From: Dastarcus helophoroides
Taxonomy: Eukaryota; Arthropoda; Insecta; Coleoptera; Bothrideridae
Reading direction: 5' to 3'
Length of the DNA: 64,000 nucleotides
NCBI GenBank assembly: GCA_028583605.1
Contig: CM053332.1
Location: 15,792,267-15,856,266 of the forward strand
The translations under genes were made by a program, and so were the position numbers. Shown piece after piece: positions 33,341 through 43,140 of this stretch (position 1 is the first letter of the stretch; every line of letters starts with the position of its first letter). The notes beneath the pieces were generated by a model. That model saw only the letters and a list, made by a program, of their open reading frames with translations. It was not told the DNA's origin and ran no database searches.

Positions 33341-34092
33341 GATCAATTCTATTAGTTTCAGCGAGCATCTTCTGTGATAGTACTTGTAGAAAAGAGACAC
33401 GTCACCAACCATACGTCTGTGCTCTAGTGTTTCAAGAGAATCGTTTAGGCTTTCGTCATCAATTAGGCGAATCGCTCTTCTTTGAATTGAATCCAAGAGA
33501 GCTAACGTGTGTTTTGGGGCTCTTGGGGGATCAATCTTATTAGTTCCAGAGAGCATCTTCCGTAGTACTTGTAGAAAAGAGACAAGTCACCAACCATACG
33601 TCTGTGCTCTAGTGTTTCAAGAGAATCGTTTAGACTTTCGTCATCAATTAGGCGAATCGCTCTTCTTTGAATTGAATCCAAGAAAGCTAACGTGTGTTTT
33701 GGGGCCCTTGGAAGGATCAATCTTATTAGTTCCAGAAAGCATCTTCCGTGATAGTACTTGTAGAAAAGAGACAAGTCACCAACCATACGCCTGTGCTCTA
33801 GTGTTTCGTGAGAATCGGTCAGACTCTCGTCATCACTTAGGCGAAACGCTCTTTTTTGAATTGAATCCAAGAGAGCTAACGTGTGTTTTGGGGCCCTTGG
33901 GGGGATCAATCCTATTAGTTCCAGCGAGCATCTTCCGTGATAGTACTTGTAGAAAAGAGACAATTCACCAACCATACGCCTGTGCTCGACTGTTTCAAGA
34001 GAATCATTTAGGCTTTCGTCATCAATTAGGCGAATCGCTCTTCTTTGAATTGAATCCAAGAGAGCTAAAGTGTGTTTTGGGGCTGAACTCCA
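33341..34092 (-). repeat. four tandem copies (186-189 bp) of a LINE-B C-terminal segment
   Basis: GATCAAT marks units at 33341, 33529, 33715 and 33904. Each unit encodes the segment running from PKHTLALLDSIQRRAIRLID through DSLETLEHRRMVGDLSLFYK and HGRCSLELI to PPRA. Two of the units are whole codons long, so frames stay open over long stretches. Other copies of LINE-B, for example at 46.2 kb, have this segment only once. Confidence 0.88.
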
Positions 34093-34709
34093 AACATGAG
34101 AACAGTATTGGCTAGTGTTGGCCCAACTTGAGCTTTGTATAGTGTCAATAGCTGATGAGATGTTAAGTACTTTTTAGCTCTAAAAAGAAAACCTAGCTTT
34201 TGAGAGGCGGATTTGACAATGGCACGCATATGATCGTCCCAAGGAAAGTTAGTGCTCGCATTCACTCCTAGGATAGATAGATTAGATCCCATCGGCGAAA
34301 GGATTCTACCGTCCATTAGTATGTTTGTTGCATTATCCTTTGATGTTTTCTTAGAGAAAATAGCGGCCTGAGTTTTTGAAGGGTTGAAGTCGACCAAATT
34401 GTTCTTACCCCATTCCAGAATAATTTCGAGATCCGGATTAATCGTTTGTATCTGCAGTTTCGTTAGTCTATCTGAAGCAGCGATAGATAATGGTTTGTCG
34501 GAGAAAAAAGATGACACAAGGTTACTATCATCTGCATAGCTGTATATAGGATTGGAAGTTGAAGCTAAGAGATCGTTTATGTGTAACAGAAATAGAGTAG
34601 GAGACAGAACATATCCCTGAGGCACCCCTGCGTTAATCGGAAATGTCTCGGATGAGATACCATGGACGACGACCTGAAAAGATCTGTCAGCGAGAAAATT
34701 GGATATCAA
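34065..34709 (-). pseudogene. LINE-B reverse transcriptase, C-terminal two thirds
   Basis: 214 codons open. Motifs: NAGVPQGYVLSPTLFLLHIN (RT block B), then YADDSNLVSSF with the catalytic Asp pair, then NPSKTQAAIFSK, LGVNASTNFPWDDHM and LTLYKAQVGPTLANTVLMFG. This is the order of Jockey/CR1-like RTs. The polymerase would copy LINE RNA at the nicked target, but block A (first Asp) is missing. The frame then runs into the repeat array at 34092. Confidence 0.88.
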
Positions 34710-34740
34710 ATGACAGAGTCCAGGTGGAAGACCATAAGAT

Positions 34741-35500
34741 GTTAAGATGTGTTTTATAAGAATTCAAATTTACCAGATACATTTCACCTATTTCCCAAAT
34801 TTTTCCTCTTTTATCAAAAAATACTTTTTTTATCAAAGGATCGACCGAATTTTGAATAAAAAACAAACTTTGATAAACAAGTGGAAATATACAGAAAAAA
34901 TCGAATTTTGAGAAATGAGGAAATTTTGAAAAAGGTAGAGGAATTCTGAGATAATAATTCGAAATTTTTAGAAGATCAAATTTTGGTAAAAGTAGTCGAA
35001 TTTTAGGAATAAATTCGAAATTTCGGCAGAAAAAGGTAAGTTTTAGGAAAAAACGAGTTCTAAGAAAAAAAAGTAGAAATTTCGTGAAAATTACGAAAGA
35101 AGGAAAGGACGAACTTTGTAGAAAAATAGAAATCTCTGGAAACATTCCCCCAGTTGAAAATATAAATTTAAATTGGCTGTTTGAGCCAAATGGGAGCAAG
35201 CACCTCATTCTGCCCTATTATATGTCGATATAATAGACACAGTTGTAATCAGAGTAGTGTAGTGTAATTAGGGTTGCTTTTTATTAACCGTGGAAACACG
35301 ATTCAAGTTAAAACAAGCTTTAGGTGTTAATGTACTGTGTTGATGAGATTTTTCGCTTCGAAATATTTTACGTAGCAGCGACAATGACCTCCATGGAAGC
35401 TAGTCTTCACACAAATGAAAAAAGTTTTACTTTTGAGTTTTCGTGGAAAATTCAAACTTTTCTAAGTTTATATTAAAAACTTCTTTTTCGTTTTCTCGTA
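34741..35500. other. AT-mosaic plus short mixed stretch
   Basis: No gene. The long minus-strand frame at 34687-35208 is low-complexity Phe/Lys-rich translation of AT words. Confidence 0.4.
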
Positions 35501-37960
35501 CCATTTACTCCAAGCTGAGGTTTTTCGATTTTTTTAAATTGCCACTTTTTTCCTGAAATTTTGAATGATCAAAATTTTGAAATTTTGATGAAATTTAATT
35601 CTCTCTGAAAAATTTCGAATTTTTCTTAAATTTGGACTTTCTTCTAGAAATTTTATTCTTTTTCTCAAAATTTCGACATTTTTCTCAAACTTTTGAATTT
35701 TTTTCAAACATTGTCCGACTTTTGCCCCAAAATTAGAAAATTTTCTTGAAATTAGGAATTTTCTTAAAATTTCAATATTTTCCTCAAAATATTCTTGTTC
35801 AGCATTTTGATTTATACATCAAACCTTGATGCTTGATGGTTTTGAAAGTCTTAAATTTCACCTCAATTTTACTACATATTTTCTCAAAATATGATTTTAT
35901 GTGCGAAATTTCCGTTTTTTCTCGAAGTTTCGTTTTAATCCCCGAAATTTGTCTCTTTCTCGGAATTTCGATTTTAAAATTCGTCTTTTCTTAGTTTAGG
36001 CGTTATTCATTTCATTCCTGCAAATTCCTTTTTCTTAAAATTTGACTTCCCTAAAAAATTTTAAATTTTTTATCGAAATTTTGATTTTTTTCCTAAATCC
36101 CGTTATTTTTCTTAATATTGAGTTTTTGCAAAACCTTTTTGAATTTATAAATTAGTCTTCTCCTATCTTAAAATCGTCTTTTTAAATATTTCGCCTTTTT
36201 TCTTGAAATTCTACTGTTTGAAGTTTTCCTCAAAAATATTCTTTTTTTTTCGAAATTAGGCCATTTTCTTAATATTCGTCTTTTTCTTAAAACTTTCGGC
36301 CTCTCCAACAGGAATCTTAATTTTCGCCTCATTTCAAAATTTTGGTTTTGATCTGAAAATGACGACGATCTCAAAAAATCCGGTTTTTCCGAAAGATGAG
36401 GTTTTAATTTTGATTTTTATTTTCTGAAAATCCTAAAATTGGGTTTTTTCTCAAAATTTGTTTTTTTTGGTTCCAAATTACAAACTTATTTTTATCCTCA
36501 AATTTCTACTTTTTTCTCTTAAAATTGGACTTTCCCTCGAAACTTAAATTTTACACTTTCGGAAAAGTCTACCTTTCTCTTGCAATGCGGACAATATTTC
36601 TTAAAAAACGTTTTTTTTTTAATCCATTTGTCTTAATATTCGGCTTTTTCAGAACATTTTATTTTGAATTTTCGCAAATTTCAATTTGTTTATGAAATTT
36701 CATGTTAGTATCGAAATTTAGACAGGTACCCCAAAATTCAATGTTTCTGAAAAAAAAATTGGTTTTTTGTAAAAAAAATTTTAAAAATTCGTTTATTTCA
36801 TCGAAATTTTAATAAAACCATAAATTTTGAACATAGTATTTTTGGGAAATTTTGGGAAAAAGTTTCTTGTACATAAATTTAAGGATTAGATATGTTTCTT
36901 AATATTGAGTTTTTGCAAAACCTTTTTGAATTTATAAATTAGTCTTTTCCTATCCTAAAATCGTCTTTTTAAATATTTCGCCTTTTTCTTGAAATTCTAC
37001 TGTTTGAAGTTTTCCTCAAAAATAGTCTTTTTTTTTCGAAATTAGGCCATTTTCTTAGTATTCGTCTTTTTCTTAAAACTTTCGGCCTTTCCAACACGAA
37101 TCTTAATTTTCGCCTCATTTCAAAATTTTGGCTTTGATCTGAAAATGACGACGATCTCAAAAAATCCTGTTTTTCCGAAAGATGAGGTTTTAATTTTGAT
37201 TTTTATTTTCTGAAAATCCGACTTTTCCTAAAATTGGGTTTTTTCTCAAAATTTGTTTTTTTTTGGTTCCAAATTACAAACTTATTTTTATCCTCAAATT
37301 TCTACTTTTTTCTCCTAAAATTGGACTTTCCCTCGAAACTTAAATTTTAAACTTTCGGAAAAGTCTACCTTTCTCTTGCAATGCGGACAATATCTCTTAA
37401 AAAAAGTTTTTTTTTAAATCCATTTGTCTTAATATTCGGCTTTTTCACAACATTTTATTTTGAATTTTCGCTAATTTCAATTTGTTTATGAAATTTCATT
37501 TTAGTATCGAAATTTAGACAGGTACCCCAAAATTCAATGTTTCTGAAAAAAAAATTGGTTTTTTGTAAAAAAAATTTTAAAAATTCGTTTATTTCATCGA
37601 AATTTTAATAAAACCATTAATTTTGAACATAGTATTTTTGGGAAATTTTGGAAAAAAGTTTCTTGTACATAAATTTAAGGATTAAATATGTTTCTTAATA
37701 TTGAGTTTTTGCAAAACCTTTTTGAATTTATAGATTAGTCTTTTCCTATCCTAAAATCGTCTTTTTAAATATTTCGCCTTTTTCTTGAAATTCTACTGTT
37801 TGAAGTTTTCCTCAAAAATAGTTTTTTTTTTTCGAAATTTGGCCCTTTTCTTAATATTCGTCTTTTTCTGAAAATTTTCGGCCTTTCCGGAAATTCCAAC
37901 AAATCTTAATTTTCGCCTTATTTTCGAAATTTTGGTTTTGATCTGAAAATGATAACGAGA
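35500..37960. repeat. AT-rich repeats, inverse orientation of the 27-31.9 kb block, unit about 795 bp
   Basis: The complement of the 27-31 kb blocks: GGGAAATTTTGGGAAAAAGT and CTTGTACATAAATTT at about 36850 and 37645 (period 795). AACCTTGATGCTTGATGG at 35823 is the inverse of CCATTAAGCATCAAGG at 31205. Together the two regions form a large imperfect palindrome centred near 33.5 kb. Confidence 0.75.
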
Positions 37961-39879
37961 ACATGTCGAAATTGACATATTAAAGCCTAAATTTTGAGAA
38001 AAAGAATGAAAGGAGAAATTTAAATTTGGGTTTTGGTAGAAATTAAAAAAAAATACAAAAAAATTGTTTGTTTTAATTAAAAATGTTGATAAAAGAGCCA
38101 AACCCTCGAAAACAGCTACTTATCTATGAACAAAAATACAAAAACCTTACCCGAAAGTTCAACTTTTGTAAAAAAGGAATGAAATTTTGGGCGAAATTTT
38201 CTGAAGGAAGAAAGGGGTTTTTTCTAAAATGTTTCACATTTTTTTCATAAAATGTTAATTTTGTTTTTGTTCAAAACTTTGGGTTTAAACTGAGAAACTT
38301 CTTCCAATAATCAAACATTTATGTTGCTTATTTTTTTTATAAATCTGAAGACTTTCTGAAATTTTGAATTTTTTCCAAAAATTGTTAACCGAAACTGAAG
38401 ATTTTTATTTTTTTTCCATTTTGACTTTAAAATAGGACTTTCCTTTTGAAAAGAGAGAAAATTGTTTAGAAAATAACCAAGCTACTCGCGAATGGGTGGA
38501 AATATCGCGCCAACTGTAACACTCATTGACAACAAATTATTAATCAATTAATTAACGCTATCAGTGTAAGAAGTTGTTCTGAGAACTTTCTTGATCCATT
38601 TGCAAATAAAAAAACAACAACTTACTCAGGATTGGGAAATGAAAATTGACTTTGAGTTTAACTTTAAGGGAAGTGGGTTAGAAAAAGTCAATATTTTGAG
38701 TCAGTTAAAGCTCGAAGAGAAAAATTGGTAAAAACTGAATAAACATTTTACAAAATTACGTCTGAACCTTTTTCCTAAAAATTTAGAACTTTCAAGCAAA
38801 GAGTCCAATATTCGAGTTTTTAATCGTTTCAAAGATTACCTTCTTTGAGTTTGAGTTTAAATTCGTAATTTATAAAATGAAGTTAAACCTTGCAGACTTA
38901 AATCTTAGTTTTGAAAACGTTATAATTTTTAGAAAGTGTGTTAGTTTTGGTTTTTGACGAAATATTGCAAGGAAGGAATAAAACGAAATAAAAAAAAATA
39001 CATTTCATTACGTAGGATGTAGGATAGACAAATTAGTGCAGAATGTAATTGTTATCTTAATAAATGTTGTTAGGTATGCCAGCCATGAACCCCTGCTACC
39101 CACGATATGGATCCATCAGTGATCCATGCATCCTAAATTAAGAAACTCTGACCTAGATAGTAAACAAATCAAACATCCTTTTGGATTTTATTGTAAAATC
39201 GAATGTTGGAAACGTATTTTCCAATAATTCGATTTTCGTGGCCGATCGTTTGCGGATCTGCTCACATCAACCCTTCTCAATCTAGACCGTTATTACCGCA
39301 CTAATCCAGAGTCTGGGAAAAATCTCACCGGAATGTTTACCCACTTGTCTGCTTTGTCAGGATCGTTTCGTATCGAACCTGATATACCAGCTCGCGTGCC
39401 AAGAGGCCACAAGAAGGCTCCCCACCTGAGTCCATGTCCTGGCAGCCAATCCTCTGATAGAGGCGGAGCATTGTGTATCATTACATCCTAACATTACATA
39501 TTCATATATTACAACCATTTTATTTGCTGAATCATTACCTCGCCTTGATATCCAAAATGATAAACTTGAATGAATTGGATCTGGAGGGGACTTCGGCATT
39601 GTCGCAATTTTCAACAGGTAACAATGCCTGACTCATTATCATCAGCTATCATATGGTTGATGATTATGAGTCAATGATGTTATTTCATAAGAAGCATTTT
39701 ATTTACTGAATTATGTACTTCAGTTTTCATTTTTCAAACTCAGATAATGGGATGATCTGAATTCGAAAAATGAAAACTTTAATGACACGTTTAGACGACG
39801 CGATAGTATTACTGACTTCTGTAGTCTCAATTCTGAGTAGATGATTAAGTTTTTCAATCGACCAGGAGCTTTCTCTTTT
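37961..39879. other. no recognised gene
   Basis: AT-mosaic to about 39.0 kb. Then a more GC-rich patch at 39240-39480 whose two overlapping minus-strand frames I do not recognise, then mixed sequence. Confidence 0.35.
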
Positions 39880-39889
39880 TAATATTAAC

Positions 39890-40149
39890 ATGGATAGCCA
39901 CACAGGGCATTTGGCACACATCTTCGAATTAAACAATAACAATGTTATTGTAGCCGGAGACCTTAATGCCAAAACGTCAAGTGGGGCAGCCAAAGGAACA
40001 ACCAAAACGGCAGGATACTTCAAAGGTTCGTTACACAGAACGGAATCGAGTATGGCTCCAGAAGAACCAACCCATCATCACTACGCTACAGGAGCGCCAG
40101 AGATCTTGGATGTAGCACTGATGAAGGATATTCAATACTTTGTTAAGTT
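39890..40149 (+). pseudogene. LINE-A endonuclease, first part
   Basis: AP-endonuclease-like domain that nicks target DNA. NVIVAGDLNAKTSS carries the GD-N box, followed by PTHHHYATGAPEILDVALMK, the PTH..P-ILD box. The frame stops where PLE-2 is inserted after DIQYFVKL. The N-terminal catalytic Glu region is not found upstream. Confidence 0.85.
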
Positions 40150-40562
40150 GTGATAACGAAGGCTTCCACGGCCAGAGTCAGTACAGGAGATACTTCTTCC
40201 GAGATTGGGCCGTGTCAAAGAACTACTTAAAGTGTTCGACGTTTCGCCCACCATCGTAGGGGGCTTCTTCAGGAACAAAGAAAAGACACAATAAATAAAA
40301 AGAGGAATATGAGGGAATAGGCAAAAATGAAAGAATGAAAAAGCTAAGTTCAAAACATCAGAGCATGGTAACTCACAGTATGTCCACCATACCAGAGGCG
40401 AAACTCTTCTGAATTGAAAATTGGTACAAAGGATAAGAAAGTTTAGACAGAAGAGCACGGTAGCTCAGTATGTCCAACATACCAGAGGGGAAACTCTTCT
40501 GAGAGAACACTTTTAGTAGTTCTTTGACACGGTCCAATCCCGGAAGAAGTATATCCTAATAC
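40150..40562 (-). mobile_element. PLE-2-like insertion with 9-bp target duplication and hammerhead
   Basis: TGTTAAGTT lies at 40141-40149 and 40563-40571. The insert has inverted ends of about 43 bp (GGAGATACTTCTTCCGAGAT and GTATATCCT-side complement). It also has an internal direct repeat, GTATGTCCA(C/A)CATACCAGAG at about 40379 and 40468. The left arm carries a minus-strand hammerhead (40233-40277). No protein. Class is inferred from the ribozyme design. Confidence 0.75.
40233..40277 (-). ncRNA. hammerhead ribozyme motif, family 2
   Basis: 45 nt: stem I TGTTC / GAACA (five pairs), core CTGAAGA plus one extra A, stem II GCCCCC / GTGGGC with one mismatch and loop TACGATG, GAA, stem III palindrome ACGT, C at the cleavage position. 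The extra base after the core matches family 1, although the sequences are otherwise unrelated. Confidence 0.78.
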
Positions 40563-40976
40563 TGTTAAGTTAACATCAGTCAGTGAGCTCATCTCGGACC
40601 ACAACCCAGTTTTGATGACCATCGGAGATGATCACGGACCCAAGCCTCCTGAGACCTGCAAGAAAACAAACTGGACCATGTTCAGGTAATGTCTAGCAGC
40701 AAACTGGGAAGAGCCTGGAGAGATCATCACAAACAATGACAAGGAAAGGCTCGAAAATACCATAACAGATTCCATTCTGGCAGCGACAAACTTTCCAACG
40801 CAAGGAAGGAAGGGAACCTACTACCAAACCACTTGGTGGAGTTGATCAGGAGAAAAAAGTCGATGCCAGGAAGAGGGCTAGATGGACCAATCTGCAAGCA
40901 GATAAGGCGGAAGTCAACAGACTCATCCGCGAGCTTAAGTATGAACTTAAAGAGCACAAGATTTCTATGTGGGCGA
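40563..40976 (+). pseudogene. LINE-A endonuclease end and linker
   Basis: Continues the interrupted frame as VKLTSVSELISDHNPVLMTI, giving the terminal SDHNPV box of the endonuclease. The linker follows (TNLQADKAEVNRLIRELKYE), then IS.MWAT. There is a stop near 40688, and frame changes occur before 40850. Confidence 0.8.
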
Positions 40977-41328
40977 CTTGACTCTTTTCTACTATCTCTA
41001 CTATCTCTATATATCTCTACTATCATGGAAGATACTTGCAGGAAGTAATTGGATTGATCCCCCAAGGACAAGATTCTTAAGGCATACAAGATTGTCAGAG
41101 ACAGCAAATTCCTGTGCGGTCCAGCTTGATACTTGACTTCTGTCTATGGCGACTCTTTTTTCTATAGAACTTCCAAGCTATGGAACTCGTTACCAAAAGG
41201 AACTTTCCCCCAAAATTACAACCTCTCCTTGTTTAAGAAGACAGTTCATCGCCATCTATCCTTGTTTCCGCATCCTACTCGCAGTGCTCTGAAGTCATAA
41301 TGGTGTTACCCTTTGCGAGTGGATTAAA
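40977..41328 (+). mobile_element. LINE-B 3' end inserted in LINE-A
   Basis: Encodes fragments of the LINE-B C-terminus (FLRHTR-like, KLWNSLPKG-like, NLSLFKKTVHRHLSLFPHPT) and ends CCCTTTGCGAGTGGATTAAA at about 41330. LINE-A coding resumes directly after it. Confidence 0.82.
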
Positions 41329-41730
41329 CACCTAAGAAGCTGTAATCTCGAAAACTCCTCTGACCTCTGGCGAACAGCCAAAGTCCTAGGAGAGGATAGA
41401 AAACCCATCCCTCCGATTCACGGACCCCAGGGAATGGCTTACTCAGATCAGGATAAGACCGAGCATTCGTCGACACCTTTGAAAGACACTGCGAGGCTAC
41501 TCTTGAGGAAGTGAATCTAAACTTCGTAGAAAGAGTGGAACAATAGGTCCAAGATTTTCAGGAGGAAGAGCCAGACGTAGAAGATGTCATTAGACCAACT
41601 GACATAGAAGATTTCCAAAGCTTTCTGCAAAAGCTAAACGTCAAGAAAGCACCAGGTCCAGACGGAATTCCGAATCAAGCTCTGAAGAATCTTCAAGCTG
41701 TCAAATACCTTGGAGACATAGTAAATTTAG
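41329..41730 (+). pseudogene. LINE-A linker and start of RT
   Basis: Reads YLRSCNLENSSDLWRTAKVL, then FQSFLQKLNVKKAPGPDGIP, the KAPGPDGI box that opens LINE RTs, then NQALKNLQ. One stop (41546) and a frame change occur. The rest of the RT is absent; the sequence jumps to the C-terminal domain. Confidence 0.82.
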
Positions 41731-42122
41731 TGTTAAGGGAACTCCTAAGAAAAGAACACAGAATTCACTGGAGGGGTGTCAATGGTCTGAGGCAATCGCG
41801 GAGGTTCATTGACGGACCATCAGAAAAGAGAGCCAGAGAACTATTACAGTTAAGCAAAAATCAGCTCAGGTGGACAGTTGGACTATTTACGGGACACTGT
41901 GCTCTAATGAAACATCTTACAACAATTGGCGTAAAAGAAAATTCTACTTGTAGAATGTGTGGAGAGGAAGAAGATACTCCTTTACACATATTATGCGAAT
42001 GTCCGGCTCTGGCAAGGGACAGACATTCCAGCTTTGGGAATGCTCTGATTCAAGCAAAGACAATAGTGGAGACACCCATAAAGGAGGTTCTGGAATTTTT
42101 CAAAAGAACGGGCCTATTATGA
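41730..42122 (+). pseudogene. LINE-A C-terminal domain
   Basis: 130 codons open. KRARELLQLSKNQLRWTVGL, FTGHCALMKHLTTIGV, then CRMCGEEEDTPLHILCECPA, a CCHC-like zinc cluster seen at the C-terminus of many insect Jockey/R1-like LINE proteins after the RNase H-like region. It is truncated on its N side by the RT deletion. Confidence 0.82.
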
Positions 42123-42349
42123 GATAAACGTGGGGGGGGGGGCACAATAAGCGATAGCTTCAGTGCTGCAGAGATGACCGACCCCATAGTAATAATATTA
42201 ATAATAATAAATTCAGTGTTCAAAAATCGGTATTTTCTCACAAGGTGAAAGTCTGCAAACGTTATCTTCATTCCTGAGCCGTATAAAGCGAAGAATTTTC
42301 CCTTAAATTTAAGGGCCAATAAGCCCCTTATCCAGCTTGGGTAAGGTGG

Positions 42350-42960
42350 CGGAGAGGATTTTGAAGAAGCGCCTGCAGAACATCATCAGCGATCGCGATA
42401 TCATTTCTAAGGAACAATTTGGGTTCCGACCAATGCACTCTACCTTGAGTCAGTTGCTGCGGGTGGTTGAAAAAATCACACATAGCATGAATTAGAATCA
42501 GACCTGGATCTGGATCTGGATTCGTTGTAGGTTTGCCTAAAGTTTAGGCCAGCACTTAAGCCACCCTTTCCGGGGGGCCCATTGTGCTATCCTCCACAGC
42601 ATGAACTGGAATCAGATCTGGATCTGCATTTGTTGTGGGTTGCCTAAAGAGAGAGGACTTTGAAGAAGCGTCTGCAGAACATCATCAGCGATCACGCCAT
42701 CATTCCTAAGAAACAATTTGGGTTCCAGCCAATGCACTATACCTCGGACCAGTTGCTGCGGGTGGTTGAAAAAAACACACACAGCATGAACTGGAATCAG
42801 ATAGTAGGAGCAATTTCCTTCGATATCTCCAAGGTATTTGACACAGTTGGCACCAAGGATTAGTCTACAAGATGCATTACTTCGGGGTTTCTCTAGCGAC
42901 GGTTTAAATGGTCAATTCTTTCCTGCACCAGCGCCAGAGACTAAAGAGACTGAACGCTGC
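42350..42960 (+). pseudogene. LINE-C RT fingers, duplicated 300 bp apart
   Basis: KKRLQNIISD..EQFGFRPMHS (about 42362-42450) and again at 42660 as KKRLQNIISDHAIIPKKQFG. Only the second copy continues into GAISFDISKVFDTV, RT block A with its catalytic Asp. Between them, GGATCTGGATCTGGAT and the phrase GGTTGCCTAAAG recur, marking the duplication seam. Confidence 0.82.
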
Positions 42961-43140
42961 AGGTAACCAGTGACGGCAATTGGAAGCCTGGCGAAAGCCC
43001 AGCTCGCAAAGCGCTCTTAGTCCCTAACATACCCTTGCGAAGACAATATTGGTTTTTCTTTAGCAAATAGGTATTAAATATGGGAAAATGTAACTGTAAT
43101 CATCACATATTTGGAGTATCGGCTTAACAATATTGTGCAC

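Larger units (their letters stand above)
33080..34740 (-). mobile_element. LINE-B, 5'-truncated, with internal 188-bp amplification
   Basis: Jockey-like non-LTR retrotransposon fragment on the minus strand. In order: RT palm (34709 down to about 34300), thumb and connection, a fourfold repeat of the C-terminal segment, the normal C-terminal end with frameshifts, and the tail complementary to TTTAATCCACTCGCAAAGG at 33071. Endonuclease and RT fingers are absent. Confidence 0.88.
39880..42125 (+). mobile_element. LINE-A relic with two nested insertions
   Basis: Jockey/R1-like non-LTR element in pieces: endonuclease N part to 40149, endonuclease C part and linker 40563-40976, linker to RT start 41329-41730, C-terminal domain 41730-42122. 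PLE-2 sits in the endonuclease gap. A LINE-B 3' end sits in the linker. Most of the RT is deleted. Confidence 0.85.

Noticed and set aside
33507..34115. 202-codon plus-strand frame
   Set aside because: Antisense shadow of the LINE-B tandem units.
34687..35208. 173-codon minus-strand open frame
   Set aside because: Phe/Ser/Lys-rich low-complexity translation of AT mosaic running into LINE-B.
40379..40510. A further hammerhead in the GTATGTCCACCATACC direct repeats
   Set aside because: A hairpin and a GCGAAACTC box exist, but no CUGANGA core in the right position.
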